Part shown: positions 19,451-29,658 of the stretch, in pieces | Position numbering within the stretch: position 1 is the stretch's first letter | Layout: every line of letters starts with the position of its first letter | Assembly (NCBI GenBank): GCA_001312505.1 | Contig: BBDW01000004.1 | Span: 124,001-188,000, forward strand | Reading direction: 5' to 3' | DNA from: Mediterraneibacter faecis JCM 15917 | GTDB lineage: Bacteria; Bacillota; Clostridia; Lachnospirales; Lachnospiraceae | DNA length: 64,000 nt | Program-made: the position numbers and the translations under genes | Notes under the pieces: generated by a model | The model's input: the letters and a program-made list of their open reading frames with translations, nothing else | What the model was told of the DNA's origin: nothing | The model's database searches: none

Positions 19451-20386
19451 ATGAAATATTGTTTTGGTGTTGATATCGGGGGAACAACGGTTAAACTTGG
19501 TCTGTTCAGTGAGGCAGGTGCTATTGTAGAGAAATGGGAGATCGTGACAAGAACTGAGAATGAAGGTGCGGCGATTCTTCCGGATGTTGCAGAAGCAATC
19601 AATGGTAAGTTAGAGCAGCACGGCATTGAGAAAGAACAGGTTCTTGGAATCGGTGTCGGTGTGCCGGCTCCTGTTACTGTAGATGGAATTGTCAACGGTT
19701 CTGCGAATCTTGGCTGGAAATATAAGAATGCGAAGAAAGAGCTGGAAGAACTGACAGGATTGACAGCAGAGTTTGGAAATGATGCGAATGTCGCAGCACT
19801 TGGCGAGATGTGGAAAGGCGGCGGTGTTGGTTACCGCAATATGATCATGGTCACACTTGGAACAGGTGTTGGAGGTGGCATTATCATCAATGGAAAGATC
19901 CTGACGGGAGAGAACGGAGCAGGTGGAGAGATTGGTCATATGTGTGTGAATCTGGAAGAGACAGATACTTGCGGATGTGGCGGACACGGATGTCTGGAGC
20001 AGTATGCATCAGCAACAGGTATCTCTCGTCTTGCAAGAAAGAAGATGGAGCATGAGACACGTGCAACAATCCTGACAAAAGAAGATCTTTCTGCAAAAGC
20101 TGTTTTCGATGCAGTCAAAGAAGGAGACGAAGTTGCGATTGAAGTTGCGACAGAGATGGGAAATTATTTAGGACATGCAATGGCAGATATGGCAGCAGTA
20201 CTGGATCCGGCTGTATTTGTAATTGGCGGTGGAGTGTCCAAAGCAGGAGAAGTTCTGCTTTCATTTATCGAAAAACCATTTATGGAAAAAGCGTTCTTTG
20301 CAAATAAGAATGTGAAATTTAAGCTTGCTACTCTTGGAAATGATGCAGGAATCTGCGGAGCAGCTAAGCTGGTACTTGCGGATTGA
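19451..20386 (+). CDS. glk: ROK-family glucokinase
   Basis: Cytoplasmic sugar kinase, 311 residues, expected to make glucose-6-phosphate from glucose released by alpha-glucan or sucrose breakdown. The phosphate loop DIGGTTVKLG is at residues 8-17. The sugar site GNDANVAALGE and the ROK zinc motif (GHMCVN...CGCGGHGCLEQ) are intact. No DNA-binding domain is present, so it is a kinase rather than a ROK repressor. It converges with the MATE gene across a shared terminator. Confidence 0.9.
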   Translation: MKYCFGVDIGGTTVKLGLFSEAGAIVEKWEIVTRTENEGAAILPDVAEAINGKLEQHGIEKEQVLGIGVGVPAPVTVDGIVNGSANLGWKYKNAKKELEELTGLTAEFGNDANVAALGEMWKGGGVGYRNMIMVTLGTGVGGGIIINGKILTGENGAGGEIGHMCVNLEETDTCGCGGHGCLEQYASATGISRLARKKMEHETRATILTKEDLSAKAVFDAVKEGDEVAIEVATEMGNYLGHAMADMAAVLDPAVFVIGGGVSKAGEVLLSFIEKPFMEKAFFANKNVKFKLATLGNDAGICGAAKLVLAD

Positions 20387-20422
20387 TAAAAGTATAACAA
20401 GTGCAGAATAAATAGTAGAAAG

Positions 20423-20477
20423 AAAAAGAGGAGATTTTTACAGATGTTGGATATCTGTGAAATCCCTCTTTTTTCTT
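20423..20477. terminator. Bidirectional terminator between glk and the MATE gene
   Basis: AGAGGAGATTT-TACAGA pairs with TCTGT-GAAATCCCTCT, with A-rich and T-rich flanks on the two sides, so it can serve both converging genes. Confidence 0.8.
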
Positions 20478-20488
20478 TGGGAAATCTA

Positions 20489-21810
20489 TTATACAAGCAC
20501 TTTTTTGAAACTAACTTTAAAGTATATGGTTTCTGCAATCGCTGTGAGTCCCCAGGAGAAGATGTACAGCAGATACAGAGATGGAATTGTATGGAAGTAA
20601 GCAAATACCGTATAGATCCATATAATACGAAATACGCAGGATCCCATGATAACAATAAATGTAGGAGCAATGCTCTTGCCGATTCCTCTGGAAGATGCAA
20701 TCGCACAGTCCATAAAGGCGCTGAATGCATAGGAGAATCCCATAATCCTAATTCTATGCATGCCAGCTGCGATAACGGCTGGTTCTGTGGCAAACAGAGA
20801 CAAGAATGGGCGCCCAAAGAAGAAGAGTGCTCCTCCGAGAAGCAGGCCTGCACTGAAAGAATAAGTAAGTGTTACGAGATAGCATTTTTTCATTCTTTCT
20901 TTATTCCCGGCTCCCCCCCAGTTCTGGCTCATGAAACTGGAACAGGCCACGTAGAAGGCAAACATAACATTGTAAATCAGATTGTCTGCATTCGCAGCTG
21001 CAGCATTTCCGGAAACCATAATCGCATCAAAGGAGTTGACTCCGGATTGAACAAAAAGGTTTGCAATCGCGAAAATCGCATTCTGAAGACCGGATGGAAC
21101 ACCGAGATAAAGAACTCCTTTTCCATAAATGTTATGATAACGCAGATTGCGCAGACGAACTTTACATTCATCATCGCGTCGCATCAGATGGATCAGGATC
21201 AATCCTCCTGAAACGTACTGTGCGATTGCACTGGCAGTAGCAACTCCGACAGCAGCCATATGGAATACGATAACAAAGATCAGATTCAATAGGACATTAA
21301 GTATTCCGGCAAATGCAAGGTAATACATCGGACGCTTTGTATCCCCCCCACGGGCGCTTAAGACACCGTTGCCGAAATTATAAACCGCCGTGGCAGGCAT
21401 GCCAAGTGCAAAAACTTTCATGTAGAGAACAGCCTGATCGAGCAGTTCGGGCTTTGTATTCATCATGGAAAGCATTGGTCCTGCAAAAAGCAGACAGATC
21501 AGACAGACGAAAATACCTGCCGCTGCACAGATAATGAGTGCAGAGTGAATGGTTTCTTTTGTAGCTTTCTTATCACCGGCACCGAGTTTATTGGCAACCT
21601 GGACGTTGACACCACTTCCGAGCCCGATCAGAAGTCCCGTGAACAGTGTGACAAGTGTAGTTGTCGAGCCGACAGAACCAAGTGCTTTGTAATCTGCAAA
21701 ATGTCCGACAACAGCGACATCACTTAAGTTGAACATCACTTCCAAAATCTGGGAAAATATAAGAGGAACACTGAAGAAAACATGTTTTTCCAAAGAGATC
21801 CCTGAGTCAT
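20489..21810 (-). CDS. MATE-family multidrug/sodium exporter
   Basis: Membrane exporter of about 440 residues with twelve hydrophobic segments; two homologous halves start around PLIFSQILE and YLGVPSGLQNAIFA. The intact N-terminus probably begins at the ATG at 21810 (MTQGSLWKNMFFF), but one T seems missing near 21778, so the undisturbed frame begins only at a TTG at 21793. C runs of 7 at 20913-20919 and 21344-21350 give NWGGAG and RGGDTK on the coding strand, where MATE proteins usually have one Gly (QNxGAG, GDTK). Substrate unknown. Confidence 0.88.
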
Positions 21811-22004
21811 TTCAATTGTTCGCTTTCGTCTTTTCGTTATTTCATTATTCATTCCCAAATACCTCTTTACCAGATAAAATAATGAAAGAAAACAGATAAA
21901 ATTACAAAAAAAACATCACTCCCAAAAGAAAGCAATGAAAAATAACGTATTGTATTGTGTATTAATAAATCTTTTGGATGCCCCCCCAAACATCCGTATC
22001 TGTT

Positions 22005-22034
22005 GTTACTGTTCACACGGGAGTGAACAGTAAC
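22005..22034. repeat. Collapsed copy of the type A palindromic element
   Basis: GTTACTGTTCAC, six bases, GTGAACAGTAAC. The sequence joins the outermost ends of the 142-bp element with the interior deleted (reverse orientation). The region 21811-22226 otherwise holds only AT-rich sequence and two 7-base C/G runs (21981, 22093). Confidence 0.8.
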
Positions 22035-22226
22035 TATCTGTTTTCTGGTTAAAATCCGATGATTCTTATATACAGTGTAGCATGAAAAGTGCGGGGGGGA
22101 AACAACAGGAAAAACAATAATTTTTTTCAATGATTCTTTTATTTTTTCAGATGAATTTAAGCCTTGAAAATAAATTTTTACAACAAAAAGATTAAAATAA
22201 ATCAAGAAAAAGATTAAAATAGACTC

Positions 22227-22254
22227 TTGATTTCTGATTTCAGAGGACTATAAT
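22227..22254 (+). promoter_or_regulatory. Promoter of the T-box leader
   Basis: TTGATT (22227-22232), 16-bp spacer, TATAAT (22249-22254), just ahead of the structured leader. Confidence 0.7.
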
Positions 22255-22289
22255 GTCAGAGTAAACAAAATACAGTTCACCAAAATTCG

Positions 22290-22556
22290 TTGATGAGAAC
22301 AAAACCGTATCCGTCATTATTTTCAGAGAGTCTGTGGCTGGTGTGAACAGACAATAACCGGGTAAGGATATCCTCTCTAAGAAGCGGGCTGAAAGCAGAT
22401 GAACATGTTGCAAGTAAACCTCGCCGGGATCCACCGTTATATGGATAGCATATGTTGGTATGTGAAGTGTCGCAGAATTAATTTTTGCGGAATTAGGGTG
22501 GTAACGCGGATTATATTCGTCCCTTTTCAGATTGAGTTCTGGAAAGGGACTTTTTT
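22290..22556 (+). ncRNA. T-box riboswitch leader
   Basis: Stem I features GATGAGAAC, CAGAGAGTC and GGCTGGTG are followed by the conserved T-box core AATTAGGGTGGTAACGCGG (22491-22509) and a terminator (22519-22556) that competes with the antiterminator. T-boxes sense an uncharged tRNA. I could not fix the specifier codon with confidence, so the amino acid is not assigned. Confidence 0.9.
22519..22556 (+). terminator. T-box leader terminator
   Basis: GTCCCTTTTC pairs with GAAAGGGAC, followed by six T. Its left arm overlaps the sequence that would form the antiterminator with the T-box core. Confidence 0.88.
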
Positions 22557-22620
22557 CTTTGAATATATCTCAAGAAGAATACAAATTTTAGGTGAACAAG
22601 AATCCTAAGGAGGTATTGTA

Positions 22621-23655
22621 ATGAAAGCATTACAAAAAGTCAGCAAATTTTTATCAGATTATACTTCAGTGGTTGTTATTGCCATTGCAGTAGTGACATT
22701 CTTTGTCCCGACAATGATGGGATGGGTTAACAACGCTTTGTTTGTCGATCCGGTATCCAATAAATTTACCTGTCAGTCTATTATTATCGGAGTGATCATG
22801 TTTAGTATGGGTCTGACATTAACAACAGAGGATTTTAAGATTCTGGCGCAGAGACCGTTTGACATCTGCATCGGAGCTATCGCCCAGTATCTGATTATGC
22901 CATTCCTTGCATTTGCACTGACAAAGGCATTGAATCTTCCGGATGGAATCGCTTTGGGACTGATTCTTGTTGGATGTTGTCCTGGTGGTGTGTCATCCAA
23001 TATTATGTCTTATCTGTGTGGAGGAGACGTAGCATTTTCCGTAGGAATGACAACAGTTTCAACACTGCTCTCACCAGTTATGACACCACTTATGGTTTCA
23101 CTGCTGGCAAGTGGTACACATATTTCAATCAAAGGATTACCTATGTTTGTATCCATTATTGAAACAGTTATCTTCCCGGTAGCAGTAGGATTCTTACTTA
23201 ACTATCTGTTAGGAAAAAATAAAACATTCAAAGAACTTCAGAAAATTATGCCTGGTATTGCAGTACTTGGACTTGCATGCGTTGTCGGCGGTGTAGTATC
23301 TTCACAGGGAAGCAAATTCTTTGAGTCCGGTGTTGTAATCTTCGTAGCAGTATTTCTTCATAATGGACTTGGATATCTGCTTGGATACGGAGCTGGTAAA
23401 CTCACAGGAATGAATACAGCGAAGAAGAGAACAATCTCGATCGAGGTAGGTATGCAGAATGCAGGACTTGCAACAAACCTTGCAACAACAACAGCACAGT
23501 TTGCATCCACACCGGAGTCAGCAATCATCTGTGCAGTATCTTGTACATGGCATTCTATTTCAGGAACACTCCTTGCAGGAATGTTTGCATATTATGATAA
23601 ATTCAAAGAGGACAGAGAATCCAAGAGTGTGAATACAAAAGAAGAAGCAGTATAA
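22621..23655 (+). CDS. BASS-family (bile acid:sodium symporter-like) transporter
   Basis: Membrane transporter of 344 residues with nine to ten hydrophobic segments. FSMGLTLTTEDFK, GCCPGGVSSNIMSYL (crossover sodium-site region) and EVGMQNAGLATNLA are BASS hallmarks. Members carry bile acids, keto acids, pantoate or arsenite. The upstream T-box points to an amino acid or its keto acid, or another compound tied to one tRNA, rather than bile acids. AAGGAGG precedes the ATG and a terminator follows, so it is a single-gene unit. Confidence 0.88.
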   Translation: MKALQKVSKFLSDYTSVVVIAIAVVTFFVPTMMGWVNNALFVDPVSNKFTCQSIIIGVIMFSMGLTLTTEDFKILAQRPFDICIGAIAQYLIMPFLAFALTKALNLPDGIALGLILVGCCPGGVSSNIMSYLCGGDVAFSVGMTTVSTLLSPVMTPLMVSLLASGTHISIKGLPMFVSIIETVIFPVAVGFLLNYLLGKNKTFKELQKIMPGIAVLGLACVVGGVVSSQGSKFFESGVVIFVAVFLHNGLGYLLGYGAGKLTGMNTAKKRTISIEVGMQNAGLATNLATTTAQFASTPESAIICAVSCTWHSISGTLLAGMFAYYDKFKEDRESKSVNTKEEAV

Positions 23656-23700
23656 AAAGAATGAAATGATAAGGCAGAGGTAAAAAATAATTGATTTAGA

Positions 23701-23757
23701 GGATGGTTTGACACAACGAACAAGAAACGTTCGAATGTGAGAAAACCATCCTTTTTT
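23701..23757 (+). terminator. Terminator after the BASS transporter
   Basis: GGATGGTTT pairs with AAACCATCC, followed by six T; the large loop contains a small AACGTTC-type stem. Confidence 0.8.
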
Positions 23758-23762
23758 CTGTG

Positions 23763-23791
23763 TTGCATGGTGAGGAAAATCATTTTATAAT
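23763..23791 (+). promoter_or_regulatory. Promoter of the ClC gene
   Basis: TTGCAT (23763-23768), 17-bp spacer, TATAAT (23786-23791), about 80 bp before the start codon. Confidence 0.65.
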
Positions 23792-23870
23792 AAATAAGGC
23801 AAGGGATTCTATCTGAACATAAGAAAGTAATCAGAGTTCGAAATAAAAGAGAAATACAAGAGGGGGGGAA

Positions 23871-25196
23871 ATGCAAATGGAAGAAAAAGAAAATACAGAA
23901 AATGCGGAGATGGGAAAACGAAAACATTCTCATGATACAAAAATAGTAATAAAGTATTATTATGAAAGGATCCGACAGAACACGGAAAATTTTCTGAAAT
24001 GGATGGGGCTTTCTGTTTTGACAGGTCTGGTTGTAGGCGGTGCGAGTGCAATATTTGCAGGATGTATCAAGGCAGCAACGGAATACAGGGATACACATAA
24101 TTGGATTTTTATGCTTTTGCCGGTTGCAGGAGTTCTGATTGTATTTATGTATGAGAAGATAGGAAGGCAGGACGGAGGAACGAATCAGGTACTTGCTACA
24201 ATTAAATCAAAGGATGATGTTCCGTTTCTGTCAGCACCATTGATTTTTGTGTCAACATTATTGACGCATCTTACCGGTGGCTCGGCAGGAAGAGAAGGTG
24301 CGTCGATACAGTTTGGTGGAAGTATTGGAAATTGGCTTGGAAAACTGGCTCATTTAGATGAATTTGATCACCATGTGATGATCATGTGCGGAATGAGTGC
24401 AGCGTTTGCAGCCGTGTTTGGAACACCGATGGCAGCAGCAGTTTTTGCAATGGAAGTTGTGAGCGTGGGGGTAATGTATTACGCAGCACTTCTTCCGTGT
24501 GTGATTGCAGCTATCATTGCAGCAGAGTTTGCAACAGGAATGGGGATTGATCCGGAGACATTTCCGGTACATTCTATCCCGGGACTTACTGTGGAGTCAG
24601 GACTTAAGATGGCACTGATCGCAGTGGGGTGTGGGATTTTAAGTATTCTATTCTGTATCTTGCTAAAAACAGTAGGGCAGTTGTATGCAAAGTATCTGAA
24701 AAATCCGTATATTAGAATTGTTGTTGCAGCAGGAGTGATCATTCTGATCACAATATGTCTGAATACAAAAGATTATATGGGAGCAGGTAGTGGATTGATC
24801 GCAAGAGCTATTGAAAAGGGTGAAGCAAGACCACTTGATTTTTTATGGAAAATGTTACTTACAGCACTTACGATGCGGGCAGGATATCGTGGTGGTGAGA
24901 TTGTACCGGCATTCAGTATAGGTGCAACATTTGGATGTGTTGCCGGTGGAATACTTGGATTTTCACCGGAATTAGCAGCGGCAGCCAGCATGGTTGCACT
25001 TTTCTGCGGAGTGACGAACTGTCCGATTACGGCAATGCTGATTTCATTCGAACTGTTTGGATTTTCAGGAGCAGCATATTATCTGATCGCGATATCAATC
25101 AGCTATGCGGTTTCCGGATATTATAGTTTATATAAAGATCAGACGATTGTATATTCTAAATATAAAGCAAGATATATTAACCGTAAAACAAGATAG
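23871..25196 (+). CDS. ClC-type chloride channel/antiporter
   Basis: Membrane protein of 441 residues. GGSAGREGASIQ corresponds to the ClC signature GxEGP region, and GGEIVPAFSIGATFG to the second anion-site helix. The first 40 residues are charged and cytoplasmic. A Glu is kept in GREG, the gating position, whereas Ala replaces the usual Pro after it. The ribosome site is a 7-G run (23862-23868), close to the ATG at 23871; a second ATG two codons on is an alternative. Followed by a strong terminator. Chloride/proton or fluoride transport cannot be told apart with certainty. Confidence 0.88.
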   Translation: MQMEEKENTENAEMGKRKHSHDTKIVIKYYYERIRQNTENFLKWMGLSVLTGLVVGGASAIFAGCIKAATEYRDTHNWIFMLLPVAGVLIVFMYEKIGRQDGGTNQVLATIKSKDDVPFLSAPLIFVSTLLTHLTGGSAGREGASIQFGGSIGNWLGKLAHLDEFDHHVMIMCGMSAAFAAVFGTPMAAAVFAMEVVSVGVMYYAALLPCVIAAIIAAEFATGMGIDPETFPVHSIPGLTVESGLKMALIAVGCGILSILFCILLKTVGQLYAKYLKNPYIRIVVAAGVIILITICLNTKDYMGAGSGLIARAIEKGEARPLDFLWKMLLTALTMRAGYRGGEIVPAFSIGATFGCVAGGILGFSPELAAAASMVALFCGVTNCPITAMLISFELFGFSGAAYYLIAISISYAVSGYYSLYKDQTIVYSKYKARYINRKTR

Positions 25197-25258
25197 CAGA
25201 ATATTGTATCAGAGAGATACGGATAGGATGACAAGAGCAATCAGTTATATAAGTATGC

Positions 25259-25295
25259 GAAAAGGAGAGGCGTTTTGTATAGCCTCTCCTTTTTA
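25259..25295. terminator. Bidirectional terminator between the ClC and PBP genes
   Basis: AAAAGGAGAGGC pairs perfectly with GCCTCTCCTTTT around a 10-base loop, with A and T runs on either side. It lies between converging genes. Confidence 0.92.
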
Positions 25296-25321
25296 GGTGT
25301 ACCTTGCGGCGCATAATTTAC

Positions 25322-27906
25322 TTATTGAGTGGTACTTCCACTTTCAGTGTCGCTACCAGTAGTGCTGCCGGAAGTATCAGTATCACCTGTAGTTGTTCCG
25401 GTTGTTCCACCAGAGTCTCCGCCGGCAGCGGGTTCGGTTGTTGTTCCACCAGAGGAAGAATCCGGTGATGATGTTGCTCCAGAAGAATCGGTACCTGTAG
25501 CAGGTGTGGTTTCATCAGAACTCTCGGTGTCATCTTTCTCATAGTATTCTGATGGCGCAAAATAGTGACCACTACAGCTCTTAGTCGGAACATTGTCTTT
25601 TGAAAAATACTCTGTAATGGCAGGACAACTGCTTGTGGCAAGGAGTCCTGTTTTAGTACAAACCGTCTTTTCTTCGACAGAGGATGGAATTTCAAAGTCC
25701 TTGTACTCAAGGCCTTTTGTATCCTGGATACGTTCCATGATATTTCTCCAAAGTTTCTGATGCCAGTTCTGGCTTAATCGATCCATTGTCTTATGCTCAT
25801 CATATCCACCCCCCCATACAGACGCTGTATAATAAGGCGTAAATGCTGAAATCCACAAGTCGCGGCTTTCCTGGCTGGTACCTGTTTTAGCGGCAACAGG
25901 CATGTTGCTCAGTCTTGCAGAACCACCGGTTCCACCGGCACCGTTGACAACGTCTTCCATTGCACTTGTCAGAAGATAAGCAGTGGAGTCTTTTAAGACT
26001 TCATGTGTCTCAGGGGTTGTGTTATCGAGAAGAACATTTCCTTCATGATCCAGAACCTGTGTGTAAAGAATCGGTTTCATGTAAGTTCCACCATTGGCAA
26101 TTGCTGCATAGGCAGCTGTCATCTCGATATTATATACACCGTTTGTGATACCACCAAGAGCTTTCGCCTGTGAATATTTATCATCTTCAGTCAGTGTTGT
26201 AAATCCAAAATCAAGAAGATAATCATAACTTTCCGTTTCACCAACATAGTCAGTTAATGTCTTAACGGCAAGGACGTTCATAGAATGTTCGATTCCATAA
26301 CGGACACGTGTCGGACCGATATATTTTTTATCCCAGTTGTTTACGGACTGTCCGTTTTTATATTCATATTCTTCATCATCAATTGTTGTTGCAAGAGTGA
26401 TCTTTCCTTCGTTAAGTGCCGGTGCATAAGCAGCAAGAATCTTGAAACAGGATCCAGGCTGTCTTGCAGAATCTGTGGCACGGTTTAGAGAAAGACTGGA
26501 TTTCTTTTCGCCGCGTCCACCGACGATGGCTTTCACCTGTCCGGTATACTGATCCATCACAACAACAGAAGCCTGCGGCTGAGGTGAGAGCTCAATTCTC
26601 TCATCAACAGTGTCTCCGTCAGCCTCATTGATATTGAGCGTTGATTTAAATGCATCAACTGCTTCCTGTGCAGCTTCTTCAGAACCGTAGAGAAGAGGAG
26701 TGTCATATCCCCATGCAGTCTGAATATAAGAAGCAAGTTGTTCTTTGCTGTAGTTCTCAGAAGAACCATCTGCCTGTGGATAGTAAGTGCGTAATCAAGC
26801 CCATATTCTGTATCACCATTGAGATAATCCCCCCCTACATTAGCAACTTCGTCATCACAGATGGCCTGAATATCAGCATCCTGTGTAACGTTGATCGTAA
26901 GGCCGCCGCTATAGAGCAGATTATATGCCTGTGTTTCTGTATAACTCTTCTCAGTTACAAGATCATCTACAACCTGATTTATGACAGCATCGATGAAATA
27001 AGTGTAAGGTTTGGATGCAGTTGTATTTGACGCTGTTTCGGAAATGCGGTCATATACATTATCAGCCATAGCCTCATCGTATTCATCCTTTGTGATAGAG
27101 CCTTGTTCCTTCATGTTTTTCAGTACTTTTTCCCGTCTTTTTGCATTATTCTCCGGGTTGCTAACAGGATTCAGATTCGACGGACTCTGAGTGATCGCTG
27201 CGATAACTGCACATTCAGAAAGAGTCAGGTCTTTTGCATCTTTATTAAAGTAACGCTGTGCGGCTGTCTGAACTCCGAGGCATCCCTGACCTAAATTGAT
27301 TGTGTTCATGTATGCTTCAAGAATCTCTTCCTTACTCATCTCTTTTTCAATCTTTAGTGCAAGGTACTGTTCCTGGATTTTACGTTCAATTCGCTGATAC
27401 TTACTCTCATTGATGAAATTAGGGAATACATTATTTTTGATCAGCTGCTGGGTTAATGTGCTGGCTCCTTCTGTGAAATGGAAGCCATGTGCAACACCAT
27501 TGACACCGGCACGGATAATTCCCTGGATATCAATACCATTATGCTTGAAGAAACGTTCGTCCTCGATCGCAACAAAAGCTTTTCCCATGTATGGTGAAAT
27601 CTCGTCATATTTCTTGTAAACACGGTTAGAATCAGAGTCTTTGAGTTGCTCAAGCAAAGTTCCATTGGAATCGACAATATTCGTTGTATAGCCCTGTGGC
27701 ATAATGTCCTTTGCTGTGACTTCCGGTGTATTGTCAATCACTTTTTTTACATATATGCCAACTCCGGCTGCCCCCAATGACGATCAAAAGCAGAAAACAA
27801 ATAATGAGGCTTTGAAAAAACGTACGCCGACTCGCTTCTTTTTCCTTTTCTTTTTAGAAGAAATTCGCTTTTTTCTTCTAGAAAGATTCGATTTTCCGTA
27901 ATTCAC
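25322..27906 (-). CDS. Class A penicillin-binding protein, frame broken
   Basis: Bifunctional peptidoglycan glycosyltransferase/transpeptidase of about 860 residues. The Lys/Arg-rich cytoplasmic tail and membrane anchor are followed by the GT51 domain (EDERFFKHNGID, QGASTLTQQL as EGASTLTQQL). The transpeptidase has RQPGSCFK (the family SxxK is read around ATDSARQPGSCFKIL) and KTGTSQ, and a Thr/Ser/Gly-rich C-terminal tail. The preferred start is GTG 27906 with AGGAGG. Frame breaks lie near 27866 (A run), at the 5-C run 27771-27775 and near 26793. C runs of 7 at 25809 and 26829 add Gly. The 190-bp gap to yigZ carries only AT-rich promoter-like sequence. Confidence 0.88.
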
Positions 27907-28099
27907 GTATAATATCCTCCTTTATTGACTTCTATGATTATATCAAATTTACCGATGTAAATAAAGGTAAATTTGAAAAGTTCAAATTTTCCTGAAAATC
28001 TTAAGAAAAAATACAGTTTTATATAGAAAAGCATGGTATATTAGATAAAGAAATATTTTCAAATATAGCAAAAATAAAAAAGGAATGGGAGACTGAAAA

Positions 28100-28758
28100 A
28101 TGGAAATCTACCATACAATATATAAGGGCGGAGACGGAGAAATTGTTGAAAAGAAATCCAGATTTATTGCAGAAGTGCATCCGGTCACATCAGAAGAAGA
28201 AGCCATGGAGATTTTAGAGCAGACAAGAAAGCAGTACTGGGATGCGAGACATCATGCTGGGCTTACATTATAGGAAGGAATCCGGCGGCAGAAAGAATGA
28301 GTGATGATGGAGAACCGGCAGGAACAGCAGGAAAACCGATTTTGGAGGTGATCCGTGGGAGAGAACTGACGAATGTACTTGTAATTGTTACAAGATATTT
28401 TGGAGGTACGCTTCTTGGAACAGGTGGACTGGTCAGGGCTTATACAGCAGCAACGATCGAAGGATTGAAGAACAGTGAGAGCATTGCAAGGATTCATGGG
28501 GGGGTGAAACTCGGAATTGAGACGAATTATACGGATTTGGGAAAAATTCAATATCTGATTGCAAATCGAAATCTGGATCAATTAGAACCTGTTTACACAG
28601 ATAAGGTTGAAATGACAGTGTTTGTTCCGACAGATGAGATGGGCAGCCTGCGGGCTGAACTGATGGAAGGGACAAACGGTCAGGTGGTTCTGGATGAAGA
28701 GACAACCTGTTGGTTTGCAAGGACAGAAGATGGAATTAAGATTTTTGATGAAGAATAA
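28100..28758 (+). CDS. yigZ: YigZ/IMPACT family protein, frame broken
   Basis: About 219 residues of the UPF0029/YigZ family, similar to the N-terminal domain of eukaryotic IMPACT, of uncertain cellular role. The N-part contains EKKSRFIAEVHPV and YWDARHH; the C-part has SDDGEPAGTAGKPIL, TRYFGGTLLGTGGLVRAY, the family signature. One base is missing near 28256, splitting DARHH from AYIIGRN. A 7-G run at 28498-28504 gives IHGGVKL. Confidence 0.9.
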
Positions 28759-28789
28759 TTCTCATAGAAGATGTTGTTTTGTGAGATAG

Positions 28790-28833
28790 AAAGGACCCCC
28801 TGCCGGAATATCTGGCAGGGGGGGATCCTTTCC
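28790..28833 (+). terminator. Terminator after yigZ with asymmetric stem
   Basis: AAAGGACCCCCTGCC pairs with GGCAGGGG-ATCCTTT. The right arm contains a 7-G run (28818-28824) where only four can pair, leaving a three-base bulge. Confidence 0.85.
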
Positions 28834-28889
28834 TTTAAGTGTGTGTCATATAACATTCAATAAATCTACTTATACTGAATAGATATGTT

Positions 28890-29450
28890 CTATGAGAATT
28901 CTGGTTCGATCAGACCAAATGAACCATCTTTTCTTTTGTATACTACATTGACTTCATCAGTCTCGGCGTTGGAGAATACGAAGAAGTTATGTCCGAGAAG
29001 TTCCATCTGAACACAGGCATCTTCTGGAAACATTGGTTTAATACCAAACTTCTTTGTACGAACGATACGGACTTCATCGTCTTCTGTTGTCTCTTCTTCT
29101 GAATCAAAGAATTCTTTTCTGAAGCTGTTACCTGATGGAGCATATGATGTAGGATGTCCCTGATTACGAGCAACCAGTTTGTTCTTATATTTGCGAAGCT
29201 GGCGTTCGATGATCTCTTCTACAAGATCAATGGAAACATACATATCATTGCTTGTCTGCTCAGAACGGATAATATTTCCTTTGACTGGGATTGTTACCTC
29301 AATTTTCTGACGTCCTTTTTCTACACTGAGCGTTACATTGATTTCTGTTTCAGGAGTGAAGTACCTTTCAAGTTTTCCTAATTTCTGTTCGATAGCATCC
29401 TTTAATCCCGGTGTTACCTCGATGTTTTTTCCGCTGATAATAAATTTCAT
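28890..29450 (-). CDS. hpf: Ribosome hibernation promoting factor, long form
   Basis: 186 residues. The N-terminal domain (about 1-95, MKFIISGKNIEVTPGL...) binds the 30S decoding site, a charged linker follows, and the C-terminal domain (KPMFPEDACVQMELLGHNFFVFSN) mediates 100S ribosome dimers in Firmicutes. The ATG at 29450 is chosen because AAAGGAG lies nine bases upstream; a TTG nine bases earlier is also in frame. Confidence 0.95.
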   Translation of the reverse strand: MKFIISGKNIEVTPGLKDAIEQKLGKLERYFTPETEINVTLSVEKGRQKIEVTIPVKGNIIRSEQTSNDMYVSIDLVEEIIERQLRKYKNKLVARNQGHPTSYAPSGNSFRKEFFDSEEETTEDDEVRIVRTKKFGIKPMFPEDACVQMELLGHNFFVFSNAETDEVNVVYKRKDGSFGLIEPEFS

Positions 29451-29476
29451 GCTGCTCAACTCCTTTGTTCAAATTA

Positions 29477-29506
29477 TACAGAAGAATGATTAGATTACTT
29501 CTGTAT
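29477..29506. promoter_or_regulatory. Inverted repeat in the hpf promoter region
   Basis: ATACAGAAG/CTTCTGTAT with a 12-base spacer, 27 bp ahead of the hpf start. It could be an operator or a 5' hairpin of the hpf mRNA. Confidence 0.35.
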
Positions 29507-29548
29507 CATGGTTACATTATAACATGAAAAAGATTTTCTGTATACAAT

Positions 29549-29597
29549 AAATCGTCCTAAAATTATGAAAATTTTCAAAACTTTAGGACGATTTTAA
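29549..29597. terminator. Hairpin between typA and hpf
   Basis: AAATCGTCCTAAA pairs with TTTAGGACGATTT around a 20-base loop, with an A/T-rich tail on both sides. It probably ends typA transcription (minus strand). Confidence 0.7.
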
Positions 29598-29658
29598 AAT
29601 TATCAGATAATTAATGAATACTATTTTGATCGGCGAGCATAAGTTTCAAACACGAATA

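Noticed and set aside
20164-21211. Reading frames opposite the ROK and MATE genes
   Set aside because: Both overlap well-supported genes on the other strand and show no family motifs.
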